Below are positions 9,286 through 18,599 of a DNA stretch of 64,000 nt, piece by piece. A program made the position numbers and the translations under genes. The notes under the pieces were generated by a model. That model was not told the DNA's origin, did not search any database, and saw nothing but the letters and a program-made list of their open reading frames with translations. This DNA is from Azophilus sp965200465 (GTDB lineage Bacteria; Pseudomonadota; Gammaproteobacteria; Pseudomonadales; Azotimanducaceae). The DNA lies in assembly GCA_965200465.1 (NCBI GenBank), contig OZ241358.1:3038001-3102000 (forward strand). Reading direction: 5' to 3'. Positions within the stretch are counted from its first letter, which is position 1, and each line of letters opens with the position of its first letter.

Positions 9286-9758
9286 ACAGGCGCAGAATCG
9301 ATGACGTGGACCGCCGCATACTGGAGCATTTCTCCAAGGACGCCCGCATGAGCAACCGCGAGATCGCCCAAGCGCTGGGATTGGCCGAAGGCACCGTGCG
9401 CAGCCGCATCAGGCGGCTGCAGGAGAGCAAAACCATCAAGATCATCGCCCTCACCAACTTCGCCGGGCCGGACATGCAGGACAATCCGGTGATGGCGTAC
9501 ATCGGCGTAAGGGTGGACCTGCACCGCATTGCCGCCGCCGCGGCGGCTATTGCGGCCTTGGCGTCCGTGCGCTTCGTGGCCACCATGCTGGGCCGCTACG
9601 ACATCCTGGTCATCACCATCGTCAAGGACGGCGCCGAGTTGGTGCGCATGGTCAACGACGAGATCATGGGCCTGCCCGGCGTCCGCCATGCGGAAACCAC
9701 CCTGGCGGTGAAGAGCCTGAAGTACGACTACCGCTGGGGCCGGATAATCGACAACTGA
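9282..9758 (+). CDS. Lrp/AsnC family transcriptional regulator (second of a pair)
   Basis: A 158-residue protein with the HTH DDVDRRILEHFSKDARMSNR followed by EGTVRSRIRRLQES, then a RAM domain with the GRYDILVITIV strand typical of the family. It starts at a GTG inside the stop of the preceding regulator. The two paralogues are clearly divergent in sequence. The likely effector is an acyl-CoA or other pathway intermediate rather than an amino acid; that is inference from location. Confidence 0.85.
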   Translation: MNRRRIDDVDRRILEHFSKDARMSNREIAQALGLAEGTVRSRIRRLQESKTIKIIALTNFAGPDMQDNPVMAYIGVRVDLHRIAAAAAAIAALASVRFVATMLGRYDILVITIVKDGAELVRMVNDEIMGLPGVRHAETTLAVKSLKYDYRWGRIIDN

Positions 9759-9789
9759 GGAGCGACGGGGCAACTAAAGGAAAGGGCCA

Positions 9790-10236
9790 ATGGTTCAATG
9801 CACTTACGAGCAAACTCTGCCGGCTTCCGCGGACCGGGTGTGGGCGGTTTTCAGCCGCTTCGGCGAAATCGACTGGCTGCCCGGCCCGGAGCGGGTGGAG
9901 ACTTCCGGCGAAGGCGTGGGAATGACTCGCTTCCTGCACATTCCCGGGCTTGATGCGCCCATTGAGGAGACTTTGGAGTCCCTTGACGATGCGCACCGGC
10001 GGTTTTCCTACCGGGTGAAGAAGAACCCCTTCGTCCCCTACGACCGCTACCAAGCCACCGTCGGGGTTGAGGAAGCGGACGCCGGCTGCTTGGTGCGGTT
10101 CGAGTCCACCTTCGAACTGGACCAGGAGGCGGCCGCGGCCAGCCGGGAGGAGGCCGAACAGGCCGCCCGGCAAGCCATGAGCGGCTTTTACCGGATGATG
10201 GCGAATGCGCTGGGCGAGGCGGTGGGTTCCGGCTAG
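9790..10236 (+). CDS. SRPBCC (START/Bet v1-like) family protein
   Basis: A 148-residue small hydrophobic-ligand-binding fold: N-terminal TLPASADRVWAVFSRFGEIDWL, central strands, then a long C-terminal helix. Family members act as cyclases, lipid carriers or stress proteins. It sits between the Lrp/AsnC pair and a TonB receptor in what is probably one transcription unit, so binding of a steroid-like ligand is a reasonable guess, but no catalytic residue can be assigned. Confidence 0.75.
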   Translation: MVQCTYEQTLPASADRVWAVFSRFGEIDWLPGPERVETSGEGVGMTRFLHIPGLDAPIEETLESLDDAHRRFSYRVKKNPFVPYDRYQATVGVEEADAGCLVRFESTFELDQEAAAASREEAEQAARQAMSGFYRMMANALGEAVGSG

Positions 10237-10307
10237 CCCAACCAAGGACGCATCCGATGAGCAATGAGCGTGGAGTTCCACCCACAAACCACAACAGGAG
10301 CGCTGCA

Positions 10308-12866
10308 ATGAGGCATCTAGCACGGACCGCATGGAATCGCTTGGCTTGCATGGGAAGGCCGCGGGTTGGCGCAGCGGCCGCCTTGGCGGCCGGCGCCCTT
10401 CTATTGGCCGGCCCCGGCTTTGCGCAGGAGCCAAGCTCCCCTGAAGCCGAGGCGGAGGGAGAACTGGTCTCCGACCAAGTGCAGGTGCAGATCTTCGACC
10501 GGGGAGGCGGCTTGCTGGAGGAGATCCTGGTCACCGCCCAGCGGCGGGAGACCCTGCTGCAGGAAACGCCGGTGGCCGTCACCGCGTTCAGCGGGGATGC
10601 GGTCGAAGACATCGGCATCTTCGACATCACGGACATCAGCGCCTTGGCGCCCAACACGGTTTTCAACAAGCAGCCATCGTCCAACTCCAACACCTCCATC
10701 CTCATTCGCGGCGTGGGCAGCGGCGAAACCTCCTTGATGGTTGACCCCAAGGTGGGCGTTTACATTGACGGCATGTACATGAGCAAGACCGTCGGCGGCG
10801 TCTTCGACATCATCGACATCGAAAGCATCGAGGTGCTGCGCGGCCCCCAGGGCACACTGTTCGGCCGCAACAGCTCCGGCGGCGCCCTGAACATCACCAC
10901 CGCCAAGCCCAGCGGGGAGTTCAATCTGAAGGCGCAGGCGTCCGCCGGCAACGACGGCTACCGCCGGTACAGCGCCGCCTTGGACCTGCCCAAGATGGGC
11001 GATGTGCTGTCCGCCAAGATCTCCGGCATGCTGATGGACTACGACGGCTGGGCGAACAACGACCATCCCGGCCAGGAGAGCGACCTCGGCAGCGAGAACA
11101 ACGGCAGCTACCGGGTGGCGGTGCGCCTGCAGCCCGTTGATGGCCTGACGGTGGACTACACCTATGACAGGACGGACAACGAAGGCGTTCCCACGCCCTT
11201 CCAGATCGTTGAAGTGAAGAGCAGCCTCTACGACGGCTTCACCACCACTCCCTTCCCCTTTGCCGTGCTGGGCGGCCAACTGTTTCAGGAAATGGCGGCC
11301 ACCATTGGCGACCCGAACGACCGTCGGGAGGACTACAACTTGGATTTCGTCAGCAAGGAGAAGCTTGACGTGAAGGGCCACGGCCTCACCGCGGCCTGGG
11401 ATGCGGACAACTTTACGCTGAAGTACATCTTCGCCGACCGCCGCACGGACTCCACCTACGCCAGAACCGACCTTGACGGCGGCGCCCACCTGCACCCGGA
11501 CCTGTTCTACGGCGGCGGCATGCCGGTGCCGACGCCGGGCTTCCACGCCGCCATCCCGGAGGGCTACGTCAAGATGACCACTCATGAAGTGCAGCTGTTC
11601 GGCGACTTGGCGGAGGCGCGGCTGCACTACACCTTGGGCTACTACAACTACGAGGAGGAAGTCTATCAGGACAATCCGCAGACTTTCGGCTTGCCGGTCG
11701 TCTTCTTGGCGCCGCGCGACGCCCTGCTGGGGGCGCTGTATCGGGGCGCCGGCCTATGCAACGACGTCCCCGGCCAAGGGCTCGTCTGCATTGGCAGCCA
11801 ACGCCTGCCGCTGCCCTTTCCGTTCCCCGGCGCCGACCCCAACGGCAACGGCTTCGTCGATTTCGTTTACGGCCAGGACGCGGACTCCTGGGCGGTTTAC
11901 GGCCAGTTCACCTTCAAGGCCACGGACCAGCTGGAGCTCACCGGCGGGCTGCGCTACACCAAGGACAAGAAAGCAGGCTTCCTCTTCAACGAGAACCTTT
12001 TTCACGTGTCCTTGGAAGACCAGCTCACCAATGCGGAGAAATGGGACAACCTAAGTTACCTGATAACCCTGAACTACAGGGTGCATGACGACATGAACGT
12101 CTATTTCACCCATTCCACCGGCTACAACGCCGGCGGCTTCAACGCCCGCGCCGGCTCCGTTTCGGGGTTCGCCCTGCCGGTGGCGGAGGAGGAGATCAGC
12201 GGCTTGGAGCTGGGCATGAAGTCGGAATGGTGGGACAACCGGCTGCGCACCAACATCGCCGCCTATCGGGCCAAGTTCAAGGACATTCAAATCGCCCAGT
12301 TCGAGGCCGGCAGCGGCGGCGCCTCCTCGCGGTTGGTCAACGCCGGGGACACCACCAACTGGGGGGTGGAGGCGGACGTGGTGGCCGTGCTGGCCGAGGG
12401 CCTCATCGCAGATCTAAGCTACGGCTACCTGAACGCCAAGTTCGACAAGTACTTGGCCCGCAATCCCGCCACGGACCAGGAGGTCGATATCGCCGACGTG
12501 GCCACCGTGGGCGGTTCGCCGAAGCACACGGCGAACATCGGCCTGTCCTATGAATTCAAGCCGTTCGCCGTCGGCGCTCTGTCCGCCCGCCTCGGCGCCA
12601 CCTACCGGGGCGACGTCGTGTTCCATCCTTTCCTGAACCAACACGACGTCTCCGAGGGCCATTGGCTGCTGAACGCCCGCGTGAGCCTCAAGGACATCGC
12701 CCTGGGCGAATCCGGCGCCTTGCGCATCTCCGCTTGGGTCAGGAACCTCACGGACAAGGAGTACCGGGAGTTCGGCATCGACTTCGGCACCCTGGGCTTC
12801 GCCGGCAACACCTTCGGCCGCCCCCGCACCTTCGGCATCGACTTGGTGTATGAAATGGGCAACTGA
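10308..12866 (+). CDS. TonB-dependent outer membrane receptor
   Basis: An 852-residue beta-barrel receptor. The ATG at 10308 has AGGAG seven bases upstream and gives a signal peptide ending near GFAQ; the in-frame ATG at 10257 lacks this. The TonB-box-like EEILVTAQRRE is followed by a plug domain (ETPVAVTAFSGD, VEVLRGPQGTLFGRNSSGGALN) and a long barrel ending in the hydrophobic DLVYEMGN. It belongs to the large receptor group common in sphingomonads and marine Gammaproteobacteria that take up large organic substrates. The link to the Lrp/AsnC pair and the steroid genes suggests steroid or sterol uptake, which is inferred. Confidence 0.9.
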   Translation: MRHLARTAWNRLACMGRPRVGAAAALAAGALLLAGPGFAQEPSSPEAEAEGELVSDQVQVQIFDRGGGLLEEILVTAQRRETLLQETPVAVTAFSGDAVEDIGIFDITDISALAPNTVFNKQPSSNSNTSILIRGVGSGETSLMVDPKVGVYIDGMYMSKTVGGVFDIIDIESIEVLRGPQGTLFGRNSSGGALNITTAKPSGEFNLKAQASAGNDGYRRYSAALDLPKMGDVLSAKISGMLMDYDGWANNDHPGQESDLGSENNGSYRVAVRLQPVDGLTVDYTYDRTDNEGVPTPFQIVEVKSSLYDGFTTTPFPFAVLGGQLFQEMAATIGDPNDRREDYNLDFVSKEKLDVKGHGLTAAWDADNFTLKYIFADRRTDSTYARTDLDGGAHLHPDLFYGGGMPVPTPGFHAAIPEGYVKMTTHEVQLFGDLAEARLHYTLGYYNYEEEVYQDNPQTFGLPVVFLAPRDALLGALYRGAGLCNDVPGQGLVCIGSQRLPLPFPFPGADPNGNGFVDFVYGQDADSWAVYGQFTFKATDQLELTGGLRYTKDKKAGFLFNENLFHVSLEDQLTNAEKWDNLSYLITLNYRVHDDMNVYFTHSTGYNAGGFNARAGSVSGFALPVAEEEISGLELGMKSEWWDNRLRTNIAAYRAKFKDIQIAQFEAGSGGASSRLVNAGDTTNWGVEADVVAVLAEGLIADLSYGYLNAKFDKYLARNPATDQEVDIADVATVGGSPKHTANIGLSYEFKPFAVGALSARLGATYRGDVVFHPFLNQHDVSEGHWLLNARVSLKDIALGESGALRISAWVRNLTDKEYREFGIDFGTLGFAGNTFGRPRTFGIDLVYEMGN

Positions 12867-12899
12867 ACCGGCGGCCGCCGGCGGGCTTGGCGGGCCGCT

Positions 12900-13721
12900 T
12901 CAGCCTGCTAGGGCGTCCTGCACGAGCCACAGGAAGCTGGGCGGTTCGCCGCCGCCGAACACCTCCAGAGAGGCGCCGGAGACATAGGCGGCGGCGTCCG
13001 AAGCCAAGTACAGGCAGGCGTTGGCGATGTCTTCCGGAGTGCCCATGCGCCTTGCCGGCAACCGCCCTTCAATGGAGGCGAAGCCCTGTTCGCCGCCGTA
13101 GTGCTCGCGGGCGGATTCGGCGCTGGTCTTGATCAGCCCGGCGACGATGGCGTTGACCCGGACTTCCGGCCCCCATTCCTGGGCCAAGGATGTGGTGGCG
13201 GACAGCAGCCCGGCCTTGGCCGCCCCGTAAGCCATCGTGTTTGGTGACGGACGCACGCCGGAGACGCTGGCGATGTTGATGATGCAACCCTTGGACGCCT
13301 TCAAGGCCGGATAGGCGGCTTGGCTCACTAGGAGGGGCGCGAGCAGGTTCAGCCGCACGATGGCTTCGGTGAAGCGCGGCGAGGCGCTGGCCGCATCCGC
13401 CGCCGGGCTGCCGCCGGCGTTGTTGACCACTGCATCGAGGCGTCCCTGACGTTCGAGCACGGTGTCAACCAGCCGCCGCACCTGCTCCGGGTCGCGCACG
13501 TCGGCGGCGATGAACTCCGCCTGCTCCCCCGATTCGCCCGCCAAAGCGGCGGCGGGCGCGTTGCGGGCGCAGGCGAAGACCCGGGCGCCCTTGGCGAGGA
13601 AGGCGTTGACGATGCCTTGGCCAATGCCGCGGCTGCCGCCGGTGACGAGCACCACCCGGTCGGTGAACTGACGATCCTGTTGCGGCACGAGGCTGCCTTG
13701 TCCTTGGGCAAGGACGTTCAT
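12900..13721 (-). CDS. Short-chain dehydrogenase/reductase
   Basis: A 273-residue classical SDR: TGGSRGIGQG cofactor loop, NNAGG, a serine in ASVSG and the catalytic YGAAK. The ATG at 13721 follows the promoter region shared with the divergent hsaA gene; a TTG at 13748 is an alternative. Similar SDRs in steroid clusters oxidise ring hydroxyls or serve as beta-oxidation 3-hydroxyacyl-CoA dehydrogenases. The exact step is not determinable. It converges on the TonB receptor gene, with 33 bases between the stops. Confidence 0.85.
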   Translation of the reverse strand: MNVLAQGQGSLVPQQDRQFTDRVVLVTGGSRGIGQGIVNAFLAKGARVFACARNAPAAALAGESGEQAEFIAADVRDPEQVRRLVDTVLERQGRLDAVVNNAGGSPAADAASASPRFTEAIVRLNLLAPLLVSQAAYPALKASKGCIINIASVSGVRPSPNTMAYGAAKAGLLSATTSLAQEWGPEVRVNAIVAGLIKTSAESAREHYGGEQGFASIEGRLPARRMGTPEDIANACLYLASDAAAYVSGASLEVFGGGEPPSFLWLVQDALAG

Positions 13722-13873
13722 TGTGTTGCAAAACCAACGATAGGGCAATCAAATGCAGCGTTGGATTGGCGTTTGCGTAAAAACTTGGGGAATTTTTGCG
13801 CAACAGGTGGACAGATGCGCGTTGTTGTGGAAACATTCCGGACGAGTTGGCCAACGACGGGAAAACCCAAGCC
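13722..13873. promoter_or_regulatory. Divergent promoter of SDR and hsaA with TTTGCG motifs
   Basis: The 152-base gap between divergent start codons contains TTTGCGTA at 13772-13779 and a second TTTGCG at 13795-13800, 23 bases apart (about two helical turns). These are inverted copies of the ACGCAA motifs upstream of fadD3. The interval is AT-richer than its surroundings. A shared regulator is inferred. Confidence 0.4.
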
Positions 13874-15040
13874 ATGCCTCAAGCCGCCGCCGCTGAGACC
13901 TTGCCGAGCGATGCGCCAGCCATGGACGTTCAACCCATTCTGCCCCTGCTCGGCAAGCTGGGGCCTCAGGGGCGGGCGCAGCGCCAAGTGGCGCCTGAGG
14001 CCATCGAAGCCCTCCGGGGCGCCGGGTTCATGCGCGCCCTGCTGCCCAAGCCTTGGGGCGGCTTGGAAGTCTCGCCGCAGGAGTTCTTTCGGGCGCAAAT
14101 CCGCTTGGCGGAGGAGGACATGAGCACCGCCTGGGTGGCCGGCATCATCGCCGTCCATGCCTACCAGCTAGCATTGATGGACCGGCGGGCGCTGGACGAG
14201 GTTTACGCACAAGGCCCGAACACCTTGATCTCCAGTTCCTACAACCCGGTGGGCGCCAAGGTGGAGGCCGTCGAAGGCGGCTTCAAGTTCGGCGGGCGCT
14301 GGGGCTGGAGCTCCGGTTCCGAGCACTGTTCCTGGGCGCTTCTCGGCGGCATCGCGCCGGGGGAGGACTACCGCACCTTTCTGGTGCCGCGCACGGACTA
14401 CCGCATTGAGGACACCTGGTTCGTCTATGGCCTGCAGGCCACCGGCTCCAACGACATCCTGATCGACCCGCCGGTGTTCGTGCCGGAGCACCGCACCCAC
14501 AAGCGGCTGGACGGCTTCAACTGCCGGCACGCTCAGGAAAACCCGATGTACGGCATTCCCTGGGCGCAGATCTTCGTGCGCGTGGTCTCCACGCCGGCCA
14601 TAGGCGCGGCGCGGCACGCCTTAAAGGTGTTCACCGGCGCTGCCGAGGGCAGCAGCACGGACCCCACCAAGCTGCGGGGCGACTCGGACATCGCCAAGCG
14701 CGTCGCCGAGACGGTCAACGACATCGACCAAGCGGAAGTCCTGCTGCTGCACAACTTTGACCGCATGATGGAGCGGGTGCAGGCCGGCGAACCCTTGGAC
14801 ATGCTCGACCGGGTGCGCTACCGCTACCAGGCGAGCACCGTGATAGACGACATGACCCGCGCAGTGGACCGGCTGTTCGAGGTGGCCGGCGGGCGCAGCG
14901 TGTTCGACGGCGCGGCCATTCAAGACATCTGGCGGGACATTCGCGTGGCCCGCGCCCATGTGGCCAACAATCCCACCGCCTTCGCCCGCAATTTGGGCGG
15001 CATGGCCCTAGGCGCCGAAAACGGCGACCCCTTTGTTTAG
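13874..15040 (+). CDS. hsaA: HsaA-like flavin-dependent 3-HSA hydroxylase (oxygenase component)
   Basis: A 388-residue group D flavin monooxygenase with an acyl-CoA-dehydrogenase fold. HsaA converts the phenolic 3-HSA, formed after ring B opening, to the catechol 3,4-DHSA, using FMNH2 from a separate reductase. Diagnostic segments are GGRWGWSSGSEHCSWALLGG and VVSTPAIGAARHALKVF. ATG 13874 gives a length close to the known enzyme (about 394); the frame stays open upstream from 13796 but through promoter sequence. hsaD and hsaC follow at short spacing. The reductase HsaB is not found in the window. Confidence 0.85.
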   Translation: MPQAAAAETLPSDAPAMDVQPILPLLGKLGPQGRAQRQVAPEAIEALRGAGFMRALLPKPWGGLEVSPQEFFRAQIRLAEEDMSTAWVAGIIAVHAYQLALMDRRALDEVYAQGPNTLISSSYNPVGAKVEAVEGGFKFGGRWGWSSGSEHCSWALLGGIAPGEDYRTFLVPRTDYRIEDTWFVYGLQATGSNDILIDPPVFVPEHRTHKRLDGFNCRHAQENPMYGIPWAQIFVRVVSTPAIGAARHALKVFTGAAEGSSTDPTKLRGDSDIAKRVAETVNDIDQAEVLLLHNFDRMMERVQAGEPLDMLDRVRYRYQASTVIDDMTRAVDRLFEVAGGRSVFDGAAIQDIWRDIRVARAHVANNPTAFARNLGGMALGAENGDPFV

Positions 15041-15058
15041 GCTAGTGAGCCGAGTGCT

Positions 15059-15898
15059 GTGAGCGCCGCGTCGGCAGCGCCGCCCAAGGGCCAAGTCCTG
15101 AAGGTCGGCAACCTGGACATCCACTACCACGAGCACCCGCCCAGCGGCGCTGGCCGGGGCGCGGTCGTCTTCGTCCACGGCAGCGGTCCCGGCGCCAGCG
15201 GCTACAGCAATTTCAAGTTCAACGCCGCCGCCTTTGCACAGGCCGGCCATTGGGTGCTGGTGCCGGACTTGCCGGGCTTCGGCTACTCATCGAAGCCTAC
15301 GGACATCGACTACACCACGGATTTCTTCGTTGAAAACCTAGTCGGCCTGCTGGACGCCCTTGGTGTGCGGCGCTGCGCCTTGGTGGGCAACTCCCTAGGC
15401 GGCGGAGTGGGCATTCGCACCGCTTTGGACTACCCGCAGCGGGTGGAGAAACTGGTGCTCATGGCGCCCGGCGGCATTGAAGAGCTGGAGACCTACATGG
15501 CCATGCCGGCCATGGCCAGCATGATCGAAAACTTCGTTGGCGGCGCCTTGGACCGCGCCGGGCTGCGCCGGGTGCTGGGGAATCTGGTGTTCGATGCAAC
15601 GCACGTCACCGACGAGCTGGTTGAGGAACGCTACGCCATCCTGCAAACCCAGCCGCCGGAAGTGCTGAGCCGGATGAAAATTCCCAACATGGAGGCCGAA
15701 CTGGGTGCCATCCAATGCCCGGTGCTGGCCTTTTGGGGAGTGGATGACGCGATGGTGCCGGTCAGCGGCGGGCGCAAGATCACCAGCCGGTGCCGGCCCA
15801 GCCGCCTTGTCGAGGTGGCCGAATGCGGGCATTGGGTGATGGTGGAGCACCGGCGCATGTTCAACGCGGCCTGCCTTGACTTTCTCCACAACGACTAG
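15059..15898 (+). CDS. hsaD: HsaD-like meta-cleavage product hydrolase
   Basis: A 279-residue alpha/beta hydrolase. It shows the oxyanion segment HGSGPGASG, the nucleophile elbow GNSLGG, the acid in WGVDDAMVP and the base histidine in CGHWVMVEH. In steroid degradation HsaD splits the C-C bond of the meta-cleavage product DSHA, giving HIP and a 2-hydroxyhexadienoate. It begins at a GTG 18 bases after hsaA and is followed by the ring-cleavage dioxygenase. The order hsaA-hsaD-hsaC supports this specific assignment over a biphenyl- or phenol-type hydrolase. Confidence 0.85.
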   Translation: MSAASAAPPKGQVLKVGNLDIHYHEHPPSGAGRGAVVFVHGSGPGASGYSNFKFNAAAFAQAGHWVLVPDLPGFGYSSKPTDIDYTTDFFVENLVGLLDALGVRRCALVGNSLGGGVGIRTALDYPQRVEKLVLMAPGGIEELETYMAMPAMASMIENFVGGALDRAGLRRVLGNLVFDATHVTDELVEERYAILQTQPPEVLSRMKIPNMEAELGAIQCPVLAFWGVDDAMVPVSGGRKITSRCRPSRLVEVAECGHWVMVEHRRMFNAACLDFLHND

Positions 15899-15945
15899 CC
15901 GCATCCAGCGGGCGAGCAACCGAACGGGACATGGAGGGAGAGCGA

Positions 15946-16845
15946 ATGGGGGGAGAACGGATCAAGGTGGCGGCGTTGGGCTATGTGCGCCTGCGGATGC
16001 GGGAACCCGACGAGTGGCGTCAATTCGGCGAAGAGGTGCTCGGCTTCGCCGCCGAGACGGGGGATGACGGCAGCGTCCGCTTGAAGATGGACGCCGCGCC
16101 CTTCCGCTATCTCATTGAGCGGGGCGAGGAGGACCGCTTCGCCGCCTGCGGCTGGGAATGCCGCAGCGAGGCGCACTACGAGGGCCTCCTTAAGGCGCTG
16201 GCCAACGCCAAGGCCTTGGCCGGCGAAGGCGGCGAACGGGAGGCGCAGGTGCGCGGGGTTGGCCGAGTCGCCTTCGCCAAGGACCCGTCCGGCAACGCTT
16301 TCGAGCTCTATCAGGGCCGCGCCGCCGGCGGCGCCTTCAGCTCGCCCATCGCCGGGCTGGAGTTCGTCACGGAGCCCATGGGCCTTGGCCATGCGGTGCT
16401 GCCGGCACCGGAATTCGCGGCCACATCGGCCTTTTATCAAGACTTGCTGGGCTTCGGCCTAAGCGACGACCTAACCCTTCCCCCGGCGGCGGAGGGGGCG
16501 CCGGAGCAGCGCCTGAACTTCCTGCATGCGGACAACCCCCGACATCACAGCCTGGGCGTTTACAACTACCCCATACCCAACGGCGTCGCCCATCTAATGG
16601 CGGAGGCGAATTCGCTGGACAGCGTGGGGCTGTGCCTGGACCGCGTCAAGGCGGCGGGCCGGCCGATCGTCGCCAGCTTGGGCCGGCACTTGAACGACGG
16701 CATGGTGTCCTTCTACTTCCTGGCGCCAGGCGGCATTCCCATCGAGTTCGGGTACGGCGGCAAGCAGCACGACTGGACGCACTTCGAGCCCACCCGAGGC
16801 GCCGTGGCCGACATCTGGGGCCACGAATACAACTTTCCGAGTTGA
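15946..16845 (+). CDS. hsaC: HsaC-like extradiol ring-cleavage dioxygenase
   Basis: A 299-residue two-domain type I extradiol dioxygenase (BphC-like VOC fold). Likely Fe(II) ligands are the His in MGLGHAVLPAPEF, a His in the PRHHSLGVYNY segment, and the Glu in IPIEFGYGG. ATG 15946 is chosen because GGAGGGAG lies just upstream; ATG 15931 is in frame but falls inside that region. It would open ring A of 3,4-DHSA to give the substrate of HsaD. The enzyme sits between hsaD and ipdA. Confidence 0.85.
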   Translation: MGGERIKVAALGYVRLRMREPDEWRQFGEEVLGFAAETGDDGSVRLKMDAAPFRYLIERGEEDRFAACGWECRSEAHYEGLLKALANAKALAGEGGEREAQVRGVGRVAFAKDPSGNAFELYQGRAAGGAFSSPIAGLEFVTEPMGLGHAVLPAPEFAATSAFYQDLLGFGLSDDLTLPPAAEGAPEQRLNFLHADNPRHHSLGVYNYPIPNGVAHLMAEANSLDSVGLCLDRVKAAGRPIVASLGRHLNDGMVSFYFLAPGGIPIEFGYGGKQHDWTHFEPTRGAVADIWGHEYNFPS

Positions 16846-16874
16846 TGCGGCCTTAGCGGGACGGGGTAAGGGAC

Positions 16875-17753
16875 GTGACGGACAAGCTCTGCTCGGTTGG
16901 CGACATCGTCGGCGCCCTGGAGTCCGGCATGACCTTGGGCATCGGCGGCTGGGGCGGGCGGCGCAAGCCCATGGCCTTCGTGCGGGAGCTGCTGAAGACC
17001 AGCCTCAAGGACTTCACCGTCGTCAGCTACGGCGGGCCGGATGTGGGGATGCTGGCGGCGGCCGGCAAAATCCGCAAGCTGGTGTTCGGCTTCGTGTCCA
17101 TGGACCTGGTGCCCTTGGAGGCGCATTTCCGCGCCGCCCGCCAAGCCGGCGCCTTCGAGGTCATGGAAATTGACGAGGGCATGCTGCAGCTCGGCCTGAA
17201 GGCGGCGGCGCAGCGGCTGCCCTTCCTGCCGACTCGGGTGGGCTTCGGCTCGGACGTGCTGACCACCAACCCGGAGCTCAAGACCGTCACTTCTCCCTAC
17301 GCGGACAGCGAAACCTTAGTGGCCATGCCGGCCCTGCCGCTGGACGTCGCCATCTGCCATGTGAACGAGGCGGACGCCTTGGGCAACTCCCGCATTTCGG
17401 GGCCGGATCCCTTCTTTGACGAATGGCTGTGCCGCGCCGCGCAACGGGCCTTCCTCACCACGGAGGCCTTGGTGGAGACCAGCGCCTTCAACGACCCTTT
17501 GATCGCCCTGCAAATGCCCATCGAACGCTCCTTGGTGCAGGGCGTGGCTTTGGCCCCCTACGGCGCCCATCCCACCGCCTGCGCACCGAAGTACGGCATG
17601 GACATCGCCCACCTGCGGGAGTATGCGGCCACCGCCAAGGGCAAATGGCCGGCTTATTTGGAGCGCTACGTCGCCGGCAAGGGCTTGGACGCCTATGTGG
17701 CGGAAGTGGGCGGCGCCGACGCCATCGGCGACCTGCCGTTGCCGGTTTTCTAG
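16875..17753 (+). CDS. ipdA: IpdA, CoA-transferase-like ring C hydrolase alpha subunit
   Basis: A 292-residue class I CoA-transferase-fold protein with the N-terminal GIGGWGGRRKPMA loop and a VNEADALGNSRI segment. IpdA and IpdB form a heteromer that opens steroid ring C by hydrolysing a cyclic 1,3-diketone CoA ester (COCHEA-CoA), not by CoA transfer. The GTG start follows an AAGGG. ipdB begins 14 bases downstream. Length and partner order match the actinobacterial and proteobacterial subunits. Confidence 0.88.
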   Translation: MTDKLCSVGDIVGALESGMTLGIGGWGGRRKPMAFVRELLKTSLKDFTVVSYGGPDVGMLAAAGKIRKLVFGFVSMDLVPLEAHFRAARQAGAFEVMEIDEGMLQLGLKAAAQRLPFLPTRVGFGSDVLTTNPELKTVTSPYADSETLVAMPALPLDVAICHVNEADALGNSRISGPDPFFDEWLCRAAQRAFLTTEALVETSAFNDPLIALQMPIERSLVQGVALAPYGAHPTACAPKYGMDIAHLREYAATAKGKWPAYLERYVAGKGLDAYVAEVGGADAIGDLPLPVF

Positions 17754-17767
17754 CTTTGGAGGAAACC

Positions 17768-18568
17768 ATGAGCGGCTGCACCTTGGCGGAACTGTGCATT
17801 TGCTGCGCAGCGGAGGCTTTTCGGGGCGATGGCGAGGTGCTGGCCACCAGCATCGGCTTGGTGCCCCGCCTCGGCGCTGGGCTGGCCAAGCTCAGCTTCG
17901 AGCCCGGGCTGATGATCACGGACGGTGAAGCCTATCTGGTGTCCGAGCCGGTTCCCGTCGGACCGCGGGGCGCCTACCAACTGCAGGTCGAAGGCCTAAT
18001 GACCTATGAGCGGGTGTTCGACCTCATCTACCGGGGCAAGCGCCACGCCATGGTCACGCCGGTGCAGGTGGACCGCTTCGGGCAGATGAACATCTCCGTG
18101 ATCGGGGACTACGCCAAGCCGAAGACCGCGCTGTTGGGGGTGCGCGGCTATCCGGGCAACACCGTCAGCAACGCCAACTCCATGTTCATTCCCAACCACG
18201 GCAAGCGGGCGTTCGTGGCCGGGGAGGTCGATATGGTGGGCGGCGTCGGCTACAACCCGGCCCGCTGGCCCGGCGGGATGAAGCCCAAGTTCCTGGACCT
18301 GCGGCGCATCATCAGCAACTTGGCGGTGATGGACTTTCAAGGGCCGAACAACCGCATTCGCGTCATCAGCCTGCATCCCGGCGTCAGCTTTGCGGAGGTT
18401 CAGGACAACACCGGCTTCGACTTGGCGGTCGCGGACGGCTTGACGACCACTGCGCAGCCAACCGATGAGCAACTTAAGATCATTCGCGAACGGCTGGACC
18501 CCCATGATCTGCGCGCCGGCGCGATTGCCGGCAACCCGCCGGGGAATCCCCTTGCAACCGAGAGCTAG
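17768..18568 (+). CDS. ipdB: IpdB, CoA-transferase-like ring C hydrolase beta subunit
   Basis: A 266-residue partner of IpdA with the same CoA-transferase fold. The ATG at 17768 has GGAGGAAACC directly upstream; the frame is open further upstream only as a shadow of ipdA. SEPVPVGPRGAYQLQVEGLM and GVRGYPGNTVSN are conserved-looking blocks. Glu in EGLM sits near the expected active site. It acts with IpdA in the cytoplasm to open ring C. Confidence 0.88.
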   Translation: MSGCTLAELCICCAAEAFRGDGEVLATSIGLVPRLGAGLAKLSFEPGLMITDGEAYLVSEPVPVGPRGAYQLQVEGLMTYERVFDLIYRGKRHAMVTPVQVDRFGQMNISVIGDYAKPKTALLGVRGYPGNTVSNANSMFIPNHGKRAFVAGEVDMVGGVGYNPARWPGGMKPKFLDLRRIISNLAVMDFQGPNNRIRVISLHPGVSFAEVQDNTGFDLAVADGLTTTAQPTDEQLKIIRERLDPHDLRAGAIAGNPPGNPLATES

Positions 18569-18599
18569 CCCAGCGCAGCCGCATCCAGGTTGAAACCCA

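Noticed and set aside
12868..12881. Perfect GC palindrome between convergent genes as terminator
   Set aside because: No T-run follows on either strand, so it cannot be supported as an intrinsic terminator.
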